Shown piece by piece: positions 1-7,380 of a stretch of 64,000 nt of DNA (the stretch's first letter is position 1; the number at the start of each line of letters is the position of its first letter). The stretch comes from Novosphingobium profundi (GTDB lineage Bacteria > Pseudomonadota > Alphaproteobacteria > Sphingomonadales > Sphingomonadaceae): assembly GCF_020524485.1 (NCBI RefSeq), contig NZ_JAIVLF010000001.1, positions 248,001 to 312,000 of the forward strand, written 5' to 3'. Made by a program: the position numbers and the translations under genes. A model generated the notes under the pieces. The model was not told the origin of the DNA and did no database searches. It worked only from the letters and a program-made list of their open reading frames with translations.

Positions 1-1
1 G

Positions 2-337
2 CTCGCCGACCATTACCATGCCGGGCCGCAGGACGGCGAGGAGTGGATGTACGGCTATGCCGCGCACGAAAAACTCACCGACAGCGGCGACTGGCGTGAG
101 AAGATCGATCTGCAGAGTCACCGCTACATGGTCGAAGACACGCGCCTTGGCCTTAGCATGATCACGTCGATCGCGCGCTGGGCCGGGCACGAGGCGCCGC
201 TTGCCTCGGGACTTCTGGCCATGGCGAGCGCGATCACGGGCCGCGATCTCTACGCCGAAGGGCGCACCCTGGAGCGCCTGGGCCTCGCCGAGTTCGACCG
301 TGCGGCGATGACCACCTACCTGCGCGAGGGGATCTGA
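2..337 (+). CDS. Opine (octopine/nopaline-type) dehydrogenase family protein, C-terminal part
   Basis: The reading frame is already open at the left edge, so only the last 111 residues are present. The text HRYMVEDTRLGLSMITSIAR, followed by a conserved APLASGLLAMASAITGRDL stretch and a GRTLERLGL ending, matches my recollection of the C-terminal helical domain of NAD(P)-dependent octopine/nopaline dehydrogenases. These enzymes interconvert an N-(carboxyalkyl) amino acid with an amino acid plus a 2-oxo acid. The Rossmann domain would lie upstream of the window. The stop is one base before the next ATG, so the gene is in one operon with the downstream dehydrogenases. An imine reductase or another family member acting on a different conjugate is possible. 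Confidence 0.65.
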   Translation, partial: LADHYHAGPQDGEEWMYGYAAHEKLTDSGDWREKIDLQSHRYMVEDTRLGLSMITSIARWAGHEAPLASGLLAMASAITGRDLYAEGRTLERLGLAEFDRAAMTTYLREGI

Positions 338-338
338 T

Positions 339-1367
339 ATGGCAGGCGAGCACAGCGCCCCGCTTTCGCCAGCCACCATCGGGTCCGTGGCCGCAGTCGG
401 GGCCGGACGAATGGGGCGGGGCATCGCCATTGCCTTTGCGGCCATCGGCGTGCCGGTGACGCTGGTCGATGCCAAGCCCCGCAACGCCGATGCCCTGGAC
501 ACCTTGCGTACAGCGGCGATGGCCGAGATCGAGGCGGACCTTGCGTTCCTCGTCGCGCTGGGGCTCATTGACAGGGCGGGCGCGGAAGGCGCGTTGGAGC
601 GCGTCGCCTTTGCCGGACGCGACACAGCTGCCGAGGCCCTGTCGGGCGCGTCCATCGTCTTCGAGGGCGTGCCCGAGACGCTGGAGGCCAAGCGCGAGGG
701 CTTCGCCTTCATCTGCGCGCATGCAGCGCCCGACTGCATCATCGCCTCGACTACTTCGACCATCGATCCCGAGGATCTTGTCGGCATGGTCGAGGGGCCG
801 GAGCGCTTCCTCAACGCGCACTGGCTCAATCCGGCCTATCTCATGCCGCTGGTCGAACTTGCGCCGTCTTCGGTCACCGATCCCGAAGTTGTCGCGCGCC
901 TGAAGGCCGTCCTCAGCGCAGCGGGCAAGGTGCCCATCGTCTGCCGCAACGCGCCGGGCTACATCGTCCCGCGCATCCAGGCGCTGGCGATGAACGAGGC
1001 GGCGCGCATCGTCGAGGAAGGCATTGCCAGTGCCGAGGACGTGGACCTGGCCGTGCGCACGGGCTTTGGCCTGCGCTTTGCGGTGCTGGGGCTCCTCGAA
1101 TTCATCGACTGGGGCGGGGGCGACATCCTGTTCCACGCCAGCAACTACCTCTCCGAGAAGGTCGATGCGCAGCGCTTTGCGGCCCCCGAGATCGTTTCGC
1201 GCAACATGGCCGAGGAACGCCGGGGCTTGCGCGATGGGGCAGGCTTCTACGACTACGCGGGCGTCAACGCGGAAGTCTACCGCGCCGGACGGCTGGGCGA
1301 TTTTGCCGCGCTCCTGCGCCTGCGCGGGCTGGTACCGCCCTTCGTGCACGGAACCTTGCCCGCATGA
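339..1367 (+). CDS. 3-hydroxyacyl-CoA dehydrogenase family NAD-dependent oxidoreductase
   Basis: This 342-residue protein has an N-terminal Rossmann motif GAGRMG at residues 21-26. Its catalytic-region text NAHWLNPAYLMPLVEL corresponds to the H-F/W-x-N-P...E signature of 3-hydroxyacyl-CoA dehydrogenases, and NAPGYIVPRIQALAMNEAAR begins the C-terminal helical domain. It is the short, stand-alone type rather than the FadB fusion, so 3-hydroxybutyryl-CoA, carnitine or gulonate-type substrates are all possible. The ATG lies one base after the previous stop, with a GAGGGG ribosome site inside the end of that gene. The stop overlaps the next start as ATGA. The pairing with an opine-dehydrogenase-like gene suggests a small polar hydroxy or amino acid substrate rather than fatty acids (inference). 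Confidence 0.85.
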   Translation: MAGEHSAPLSPATIGSVAAVGAGRMGRGIAIAFAAIGVPVTLVDAKPRNADALDTLRTAAMAEIEADLAFLVALGLIDRAGAEGALERVAFAGRDTAAEALSGASIVFEGVPETLEAKREGFAFICAHAAPDCIIASTTSTIDPEDLVGMVEGPERFLNAHWLNPAYLMPLVELAPSSVTDPEVVARLKAVLSAAGKVPIVCRNAPGYIVPRIQALAMNEAARIVEEGIASAEDVDLAVRTGFGLRFAVLGLLEFIDWGGGDILFHASNYLSEKVDAQRFAAPEIVSRNMAEERRGLRDGAGFYDYAGVNAEVYRAGRLGDFAALLRLRGLVPPFVHGTLPA

Positions 1368-2737
1368 TCCTGGCAGCCCTCCGCGCGGCGCTGGGCGAGG
1401 CGCAGGTGCTGGGGCCCGAGGCCATCGCACCGCGCTATTTCGATGACGAGACGGGCGGCACACCGGGCGCGCCGGTGGGGCTGGTCCGTCCCGGCTCTAC
1501 CCGCGACGTGTCCGAAGTCCTGCGCCTGTGCCATGCGGCGGGGCAGGCCGTGGTGGTGCAGGGCGGGCGCACCGGGCTCACCCGTGCGGCCCTGCCGCGA
1601 ACCGGCGAACTGGTGCTCTCGCTCGAACGGCTGAACCGGGTCGAGGAGGTGGATGCGACAAGCGGCACGATGACGCTGGGAGCAGGTACCGTGCTGCAGG
1701 TGGCGCAGGATGCAGCGGCAGAGGCTGGGTGGCGCCTTGCGGTCGATATCGGCGCGCGCGGCAGCTGCACCATCGGCGGGATGATCGCAACCAATGCGGG
1801 CGGGCACCAGGTCTTTCGCCACGGCATGATGCGCGCCCACGTGCTCGGGCTGGAGGCGGTCCTGGCCGACGGCAGCGTGGTCAGCGCCATGCAGCCTATG
1901 CTCAAGAACAACACCGGCTACGACTGGACGCATCTCCTGATCGGGGCGGAGGGGACCCTGGGCGTGGTGACGCGCGCGCTCCTGCGCTTGCAGCCTGCCG
2001 TCGCGGGCCACGAGACAGCGCTTTGCGCGCTTCCCGATTACACAGCGCTGGTACGGCTGCTGGCGCTGCTGCAAGCGCGCCTGGGCCCGCGTCTCGCCTC
2101 GTTCGAGGCGATGTGGGATGACTTCATGCAGGAGGCCGTTGCCGTCTCGGACCTGCGTGCTCCTTTCGAACAGGCCTGGCCTTGCTGCGTCCTGGTCGAG
2201 ACCGAGGGGCCCGAGGACGGCGCTCTGGGCGCCGCGCTTGAAGAGGCCATGGCGCAGGACATCCTGGGCGATGCGCTGCTGGCGCAGTCCGGTCCCGAGC
2301 GCGCCCGGTTCTGGGCCTACCGCGACGCGATCGGTGAGATCACCCGTACCATGGCGCTGTTCGAGCCGTTCGATGTCGGCGCGCCAACCGCGCAGATCGG
2401 CGAGTTGGTGGAGACGATCCGGGTACGACTGGCGCAGGAACTGGGCCTCACGCGCATGGTCTGCTTTGGCCATGTTGCCGATGGCAATCTGCACATCGCG
2501 CTCGAACTGGCGCGTGAGGACCAGCGCCACGCCGCCGAGGCCGTGATCTATGCCGCCGTGCGCGAGGCTGGAGGAACCGTCTCGGCCGAGCACGGCATTG
2601 GCCTGCTCAAGCGCGGCTGGCTGGGTCACACGCGCAGTGCCGACGAGATCGCGCTGATGCGGCGCTTGCGCGGCGCGCTCGACCCGCACGCCATTCTCAA
2701 TCCCGGACGTATTTTCGACATGGAGACCCCGCGATGA
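1364..2737 (+). CDS. FAD-linked 2-hydroxyacid dehydrogenase (GlcD / D-2-hydroxyglutarate dehydrogenase family)
   Basis: This 457-residue protein of the vanillyl-alcohol-oxidase fold has the FAD-binding loop VVVQGGRTGLTRAALP near residue 65. The second FAD segment GARGSCTIGGMIATNAGG is near residue 127. The C-terminal FAD-oxidase domain ends with FGHVADGNLHIAL, SAEHGIGLLKRGWLG and LDPHAILNPGRIF, all typical of glycolate, D-lactate and D-2-hydroxyglutarate dehydrogenases. It should oxidise a D-2-hydroxy acid to the 2-oxo acid and pass electrons to a quinone, ETF or cytochrome. No signal peptide is visible, so it is cytoplasmic or membrane-peripheral. It starts in a 4-nt overlap with the preceding gene and ends in a 4-nt overlap with the cytochrome c gene. 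Confidence 0.88.
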   Translation: MILAALRAALGEAQVLGPEAIAPRYFDDETGGTPGAPVGLVRPGSTRDVSEVLRLCHAAGQAVVVQGGRTGLTRAALPRTGELVLSLERLNRVEEVDATSGTMTLGAGTVLQVAQDAAAEAGWRLAVDIGARGSCTIGGMIATNAGGHQVFRHGMMRAHVLGLEAVLADGSVVSAMQPMLKNNTGYDWTHLLIGAEGTLGVVTRALLRLQPAVAGHETALCALPDYTALVRLLALLQARLGPRLASFEAMWDDFMQEAVAVSDLRAPFEQAWPCCVLVETEGPEDGALGAALEEAMAQDILGDALLAQSGPERARFWAYRDAIGEITRTMALFEPFDVGAPTAQIGELVETIRVRLAQELGLTRMVCFGHVADGNLHIALELAREDQRHAAEAVIYAAVREAGGTVSAEHGIGLLKRGWLGHTRSADEIALMRRLRGALDPHAILNPGRIFDMETPR

Positions 2738-3141
2738 TGAAGCCCCCCCTTTCGTCTCTGTCCCGTCTTGCGCCTGCTGTGGCGTTCGCGGCGCTGTGTT
2801 TGTCAGCCGGTTCGGCCCGGGCGGGCGAGGATACCCTGGCGGCGGGCAAGGCGCTGTTCGGCGCGCGCGCCTGTTCGGCCTGCCACTCGCTTGAAGCGGG
2901 GCGCAATCTCAATGGGCCTTCGCTTGCTGGTGTTGTCGGGCGCGCGGTCGGCTCGGTCGAGGGCTACCGCTACTCACCGGGTCTGGCCGAGGCCAAGGGG
3001 GCCTGGGACAAGGCGCGCCTGGATGCCTGGCTCGCCGATCCGCGCGCGATGGTGCCGGGCACCCGCATGGCGGTGAAGGTTCCCTCAGCCCAGGAACGCG
3101 CGAAGATCATTGCCTACCTCGCCGCGGCCAAGGGGCGCTGA
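2734..3141 (+). CDS. Exported class I monohaem cytochrome c
   Basis: This 135-residue protein has a cleavable signal peptide (hydrophobic stretch about residues 12-28, cleavage near SARA). One haem-attachment motif is present, CSACH (C47, C50, H51), with a likely axial methionine in GTRMAVKV. The fold and size are those of cytochrome c2/c552. It is translationally coupled to the FAD dehydrogenase by an ATGA overlap. That enzyme lacks an export signal, so direct electron transfer would cross the membrane. The cytochrome could instead serve the exported GMC dehydrogenase encoded at 9690-11773 (inference). A hairpin terminator follows at 3156-3188. Confidence 0.9.
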   Translation: MMKPPLSSLSRLAPAVAFAALCLSAGSARAGEDTLAAGKALFGARACSACHSLEAGRNLNGPSLAGVVGRAVGSVEGYRYSPGLAEAKGAWDKARLDAWLADPRAMVPGTRMAVKVPSAQERAKIIAYLAAAKGR

Positions 3142-3155
3142 GCGCCAGGTGCAAG

Positions 3156-3188
3156 GGCGGTCCGGTACGAACGCGGACCGCCGCTTTT
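3156..3188. terminator. Bidirectional-type terminator between cytochrome c and the AraC gene
   Basis: A perfect 9-bp stem GGCGGTCCG / CGGACCGCC (3156-3164 and 3174-3182) is followed by GCTTTT. It lies between two convergent genes. Confidence 0.65.
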
Positions 3189-3197
3189 GCGGGCTTC

Positions 3198-4187
3198 TCA
3201 GACGCGGTGGTTGCGCAGCGTTTCGGACGGGCTGCATCCGTACTGCTGGCGGTAGTACTGCGCATAGCGCCCGAAATTGACGATGCCGCAGTCGAGCATC
3301 ATCTCGGTCACGCTGCCTTTCGGATTGCCGGTAGCAAGTGTCGCGTGCAGCTTTTCCAGCCGGTGGCGGCGCACGTATTCGACCGGGGTCTGCCCCAGGA
3401 ACTGGCGAAATCCGGTCTGGAGACTGCGCACGCTGACTCCGACCTGGATGGCAAGGTCGGCAACCGAGATCGTCTCCTCGATCGAATCGTGGATGATCTC
3501 GCGCGCGCGGCGCACATGCCAGGGCGCGACGTCGTTGCCATGCAGCGCAATCTGGTCGGAATAGGTGTTGCAGTAGTGGTTGAGCAGCATCTCCACCATC
3601 AGCATCGCGTACTGGCGCTGGGTGTGCTGCACCGACATCAGCCCGGGCGCGAGCTCCATCTGCAGGATCAGATGCTGCAGCAGGTTGCGCCAGACCTGGG
3701 GCAGCTCGCGGCCCTTCTGGTTGCCGGGATGGAACAGCACCGGGCGGTTGACCGGAATGTGCAGGCACTTGGTGAGGTAGTCCTCGAAGGCGCTGGCCGC
3801 GATGCGCACGGTCAGGTTGCGCGAATCCTCGGTCATGTGGATGCGCGTCGTGTGCCCGGGGCAGGTAATGTAGAGGTTGTCGGGCTGGATGATCCCATGA
3901 ACGCCCTCGGACCAGACCGAGGTGTGGCCCTGGATCGCGGCGTGAATCAGGAAATGGGAATCGAGATCGATCGGATCGATCACGACTTCGGACCCGTACT
4001 GGATATCGACCAGCTGCGTCTCGGCGACGTTCATGCAGCGAAGCCGCACGTTCATGGCGCCCGGATTGCTGATGTCCAGATCGTGCGGCGCCAGTCTTTT
4101 CCCTACGAAGTCAATAATCTCGTCTTTGTCTTTGGATCTGAAGTCGCGCATCGCGGCGCGCTTCGAAATGCCAGTCGAACTTAGCAT
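3198..4187 (-). CDS. AraC family transcriptional regulator (FeaR-like)
   Basis: This 329-residue protein has a long N-terminal sensing domain of the AraC-binding-like type. At the C-terminus are two helix-turn-helix motifs: ISVADLAIQVGVSVRSLQTGFRQ and the region around SVTEMMLDCGIVNFGRYAQYY, ending in YGCSPSETLRNHR. The length and layout resemble FeaR, the activator of phenylethylamine/phenylacetaldehyde catabolism. The start is supported by a strong AGGGAGGAG ribosome site just upstream. It is divergent from an ALDH gene that itself looks like a phenylacetaldehyde dehydrogenase, which fits a local activator role. A candidate binding element is annotated at 4344-4364 and 7262-7282. Confidence 0.88.
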   Translation of the reverse strand: MLSSTGISKRAAMRDFRSKDKDEIIDFVGKRLAPHDLDISNPGAMNVRLRCMNVAETQLVDIQYGSEVVIDPIDLDSHFLIHAAIQGHTSVWSEGVHGIIQPDNLYITCPGHTTRIHMTEDSRNLTVRIAASAFEDYLTKCLHIPVNRPVLFHPGNQKGRELPQVWRNLLQHLILQMELAPGLMSVQHTQRQYAMLMVEMLLNHYCNTYSDQIALHGNDVAPWHVRRAREIIHDSIEETISVADLAIQVGVSVRSLQTGFRQFLGQTPVEYVRRHRLEKLHATLATGNPKGSVTEMMLDCGIVNFGRYAQYYRQQYGCSPSETLRNHRV

Positions 4188-4343
4188 GACTCCTCCCTGC
4201 CGCCCTTCCGGGCAGTCAAATCATTGAGACAGTACTATTTCTGATTCCCCACTTATGACCTCAGGATGTTGGAATAAATTGAAAAGTCAAGTGTTCTGTC
4301 TTGGCTCCTTTTGCGCGACTTCGCTGCCAATTCCGGTTCCTGC

Positions 4344-4364
4344 CTGCGCGATCTGAATAGCGGC
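4344..4364 (+). promoter_or_regulatory. Shared promoter element, copy 1 (candidate AraC site)
   Basis: This 21-bp element begins CTGCGC and contains GAATAGC. It recurs with 18/21 identity at 7262-7282, the other intergenic region of this block. In both copies a CCAA lies 16-17 bp upstream. It ends 61 bp before the ALDH start codon. Assignment to the neighbouring AraC protein is inference. Confidence 0.45.
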
Positions 4365-4425
4365 AGGGGGACTTCGCGGCCTAGCTCGGGACATCACGTT
4401 TCTTCGAGTTTGTTGCGGAGTCCAT

Positions 4426-5928
4426 ATGAGCAAGATGATCGACCAGAAGACCCTTCTGTCCGAGGCCACCCGTGCCTTTGTCTCGGCCCCCAAGGGCATG
4501 CTGATCGACGGGGAATGGTGCGCAGCGCAGTCGGGCCGCACCATCTGCGTGAGCGATCCGGCGACGGGGCTGGAGATCACCAGCGTGCCCGCTGGCGGCG
4601 CGGCGGACGTCGACAAGGCCGTGGCCGCCGCGCGGCGCGCCTTCGAAGGGGACTGGGCCAAGGTGCGCCCGGTGCAGCGCGAGCGCCTGCTGCTCAAGCT
4701 CGCCGACATGCTGGAAGCGCGGGCCGACGAGTTTGCCGAACTGGAGACGCTCGACAACGGCAAGATCCTGATGATGTCGCGCCACGCCGACCTCAACCTC
4801 GCCATCGATTCGCTGCGCTACATGGCGGGCTGGGCCACCAAGATCGAGGGCACCACGATTTCACCGTCCTTTGCCTACGTGCCCGACGTCCAGTTCACCT
4901 CCTACACCCTGCGCGAACCGGTGGGTGTGGTCGGCCAGATCATTCCCTGGAACTTCCCGCTGGTCATGGCGATCTGGAAGATTGCCCCGGCTCTGGCGGC
5001 GGGCTGCACGGTCGTGCTCAAGCCCGCCGAGGACACACCGCTCAGCGCGCTGCGCCTGGGTGAGCTGATCTGCGAGGCGGGCTTCCCCGAGGGCGTCGTC
5101 AACATCGTCACCGGCGATGCCGAGCCCGGCCAGGCGCTCGTCGACCATCCTGATGTCGACAAGATCGCCTTCACCGGCTCGACCGAGGTGGGCAAGATCA
5201 TCCAGCAGCGCGCGGCGGGCACGATGAAGCGGCTGTCGCTTGAACTGGGCGGCAAGTCGCCGGTCGTCATCCTCAAGGACGCGGACGTCGAGATGGCCGT
5301 GCAGGGCGCGGCGCAGGCGGTTTTCTTCAACCATGGGCAGGTCTGCACCGCCGGCTCGCGCCTCTTTGTCGAGCGCCCGCTCTACGACGCGGTGATCGAG
5401 GGGCTGGCTCAGGCCGCCGACAGCTTTACGGTCGGCTCGGGTTTCGATCCCAACTCGCAGATGGGCCCGCTCATTTCGGCGACGCAGCGCGCCCGCGTGC
5501 AGTCCTATCTCGACAAGGGTAGCGCCGAGGGTGGACGGCTGGTCACCGGCGGTGAGGCGATCGATGGGCCCGGCCACTTCCTGCGCCCGGCGGTCTTTGC
5601 TGACGTGCGCCCCGACATGACGATCTACCGCGAGGAGATCTTCGGTCCGGTGCTGGCCGCAACGCCCTTCGATGACCTCGACGAGGTGACGCGCATGGCC
5701 AACGACAGTGCCTATGGCCTGGGGGCGAGCGTGTGGACCGGCAACCTGCAGTTGGCCAACCGCTTCGTGCGCACGCTCAAGGCGGGCAACGTCTGGGTCA
5801 ACGCGCACAACTTGCTCGATCCGGCGGTGCCTTTCGGGGGCTACAAGATGTCGGGCTATGGCCGTGAACTGGGCCATGCGGTGCAGAACCTCTACACCGA
5901 ATCGAAGTCGGTCACGATGCCGCTGTGA
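4426..5928 (+). CDS. Aldehyde dehydrogenase, phenylacetaldehyde dehydrogenase-like
   Basis: This 500-residue NAD(P)-dependent aldehyde dehydrogenase has the catalytic cysteine in FFNHGQVCTAGSR (C307), the general base glutamate in LELGGKSP (E273), and NAD-site motifs IIPWNFPL and FTGSTEVGK. The C-terminal NAHNLLDPAVPFGGYKMSG resembles the FeaB/StyD phenylacetaldehyde dehydrogenase branch. The start has a GGAG ribosome site 6 bases upstream. The stop overlaps the GTG start of an amidase. Together with the FeaR-like regulator and the auxin cluster 7 kb downstream, aryl-acetaldehydes, including indole-3-acetaldehyde, are plausible substrates (inference). Confidence 0.9.
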   Translation: MSKMIDQKTLLSEATRAFVSAPKGMLIDGEWCAAQSGRTICVSDPATGLEITSVPAGGAADVDKAVAAARRAFEGDWAKVRPVQRERLLLKLADMLEARADEFAELETLDNGKILMMSRHADLNLAIDSLRYMAGWATKIEGTTISPSFAYVPDVQFTSYTLREPVGVVGQIIPWNFPLVMAIWKIAPALAAGCTVVLKPAEDTPLSALRLGELICEAGFPEGVVNIVTGDAEPGQALVDHPDVDKIAFTGSTEVGKIIQQRAAGTMKRLSLELGGKSPVVILKDADVEMAVQGAAQAVFFNHGQVCTAGSRLFVERPLYDAVIEGLAQAADSFTVGSGFDPNSQMGPLISATQRARVQSYLDKGSAEGGRLVTGGEAIDGPGHFLRPAVFADVRPDMTIYREEIFGPVLAATPFDDLDEVTRMANDSAYGLGASVWTGNLQLANRFVRTLKAGNVWVNAHNLLDPAVPFGGYKMSGYGRELGHAVQNLYTESKSVTMPL

Positions 5929-7229
5929 GCGGGGCTGGCGAAGACAGCGCGTGGCGGCTGGCCGCCGCGCGCGGGCTCAACGCCATAGCCGCGCACGATG
6001 CGCGGGAGGGCGCGCTTTCCCCGGGAAGCGCGCCCATCGTTCTGGTGAAGGACAACATTGCGGTGCGCGGGCAATCCTGGACGGCGGGGAGCCCGCTCTT
6101 TGCCGGGTGCCGTGCGGATCGCGATGCGGGCGCGGTGGACAGGCTGCGCCAGGCTGGCGCGTGCTTTCCCATTCGCACGACGCTGCACGAACTGGCCTTC
6201 GGCGTGACGGGCGCCAACGCCTGGAGCGGGGACATCGCCAATCCCCACGATCCGGGCGGGATCGCAGGCGGATCGAGCGGCGGCGCGGGCGCTGCGCTGG
6301 CGCTGGGCCTGGGCGATCTGGCCCTTGTCACCGACACCGGAGGCTCGGCGCGCATTCCGGCCGCGCTGTGCGGGGTGATCGGCTTTCGCCCCTCGACCGG
6401 GCGCTACCCGGCCGAGGGCCTTATCGGCCTCTCGCCCAGCCGCGACACGTTGGGTCTGATGGCGCGCGCGCTTGCGCCGATCCTCTGGGCCGACGCCGTG
6501 ATCGCGGGGGAGGCGAAGGAGGAGCCAGACTTGCCGGGGTCTCCTACCATTGTGGTGCCTGACCGTCACGCGCTGGGCACGCTCGAGCCCGCCGTGGAGG
6601 CTGCGTTTGCGCGCACGGTTGCGGCGTTGGAAGCGCTGGGCGCGCGCATCGTCCCTTGCGATCTGTCGCGCATCACCGCGCTCGATGAGGCCTGCGGCTT
6701 TCCCATCGCGCTTTTCGAGGCGGCACGCTCCCTGACCGCGAGCGTTCCAGCCCTGACCGGGCGCGATCTGGCCTCCAGCCTGGGGCGCATCGCAGGCGCG
6801 GACGTGCGCGAGCTGGTGGCCAGCGCGCTTTCTGGTGACGCGGTCCCGCAGGCGGTTTATGAGGAGGCGATCGGGACAACCTGGCCCGCCTTGCGCGCCG
6901 CCTTCGCCGATCTTTTCGCAGGCGGCATCGATGCCGTGCTGCAACCCACCGTGCCGATGGTGGCCCCGTCGCTGGGCGGCGGCGAGACGGTCACGCTGTG
7001 TGGGGAGGCGGTGCCCGCATTCCCGACGCTCAGCCGCTTTACGCGCCCGGACAGCATGGCTGGTCTTCCCGCGATCTCGCTCCCTGCCGGGGAGGACGCG
7101 GCGGGGCTTCCCATCGGCATGATGCTGACCGGCGCGAGAGGGCGCGACCGCGCCTTGCTGCATCTTGCCGCGCGGCTGGCGGACCCATTTCGGGACAGTG
7201 CTGCCCCTGCCACGCCGCGCAGGGGCTGA
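5925..7229 (+). CDS. Amidase-signature family amidase
   Basis: This 434-residue enzyme has a complete Ser-cisSer-Lys triad: K42 in VLVKDNIAV, S117 in IAGGSSGGAG and S141 in TDTGGSARIP. It starts with GTG in a GTGA overlap with the aldehyde dehydrogenase, so the two are translationally coupled. Cytoplasmic amidases of this family hydrolyse aliphatic or aryl amides to acid plus ammonia. Paired with an aryl-acetaldehyde dehydrogenase it could feed an aryl-acetic acid pool, for instance from phenylacetamide or indole-3-acetamide. It is distinct from the second amidase at 16797, which is the iacH candidate. Substrate unproven. Confidence 0.85.
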   Translation: MSGAGEDSAWRLAAARGLNAIAAHDAREGALSPGSAPIVLVKDNIAVRGQSWTAGSPLFAGCRADRDAGAVDRLRQAGACFPIRTTLHELAFGVTGANAWSGDIANPHDPGGIAGGSSGGAGAALALGLGDLALVTDTGGSARIPAALCGVIGFRPSTGRYPAEGLIGLSPSRDTLGLMARALAPILWADAVIAGEAKEEPDLPGSPTIVVPDRHALGTLEPAVEAAFARTVAALEALGARIVPCDLSRITALDEACGFPIALFEAARSLTASVPALTGRDLASSLGRIAGADVRELVASALSGDAVPQAVYEEAIGTTWPALRAAFADLFAGGIDAVLQPTVPMVAPSLGGGETVTLCGEAVPAFPTLSRFTRPDSMAGLPAISLPAGEDAAGLPIGMMLTGARGRDRALLHLAARLADPFRDSAAPATPRRG

Positions 7230-7261
7230 GGCGCGGCTTTTGTTCCCAACGCGCACATTGG

Positions 7262-7282
7262 CTGCGCAATCCGAATAGCCGC
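7262..7282 (+). promoter_or_regulatory. Shared promoter element, copy 2 (candidate AraC site)
   Basis: This 21-bp sequence is identical in 18 positions to 4344-4364 (CTGCGC...GAATAGC). It lies 98 bp before the TonB receptor start. The surrounding gap 7230-7380 shows no gene. Confidence 0.45.
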
Positions 7283-7380
7283 CCCTCCCGCTTGGTGACA
7301 GCTTCCCCTGCAAGGACCGGCGCGAAGACCGGCGATGTTCGCAGGACTCTTTTTCCAAGGCATTCAAGGGGGAAATATTC

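Noticed and set aside
234..1463. Long antisense open frame (409 codons) opposite the 3-hydroxyacyl-CoA dehydrogenase gene
   Set aside because: Composition is Arg/Ala/Gly-rich shadow coding typical of high-GC DNA; the sense frame has clear family motifs.
7204..7225. CCCCTG...CAGGGG hairpin at the end of the amidase gene
   Set aside because: Short stem, inside the coding end and without a T-run; not supported as a terminator.
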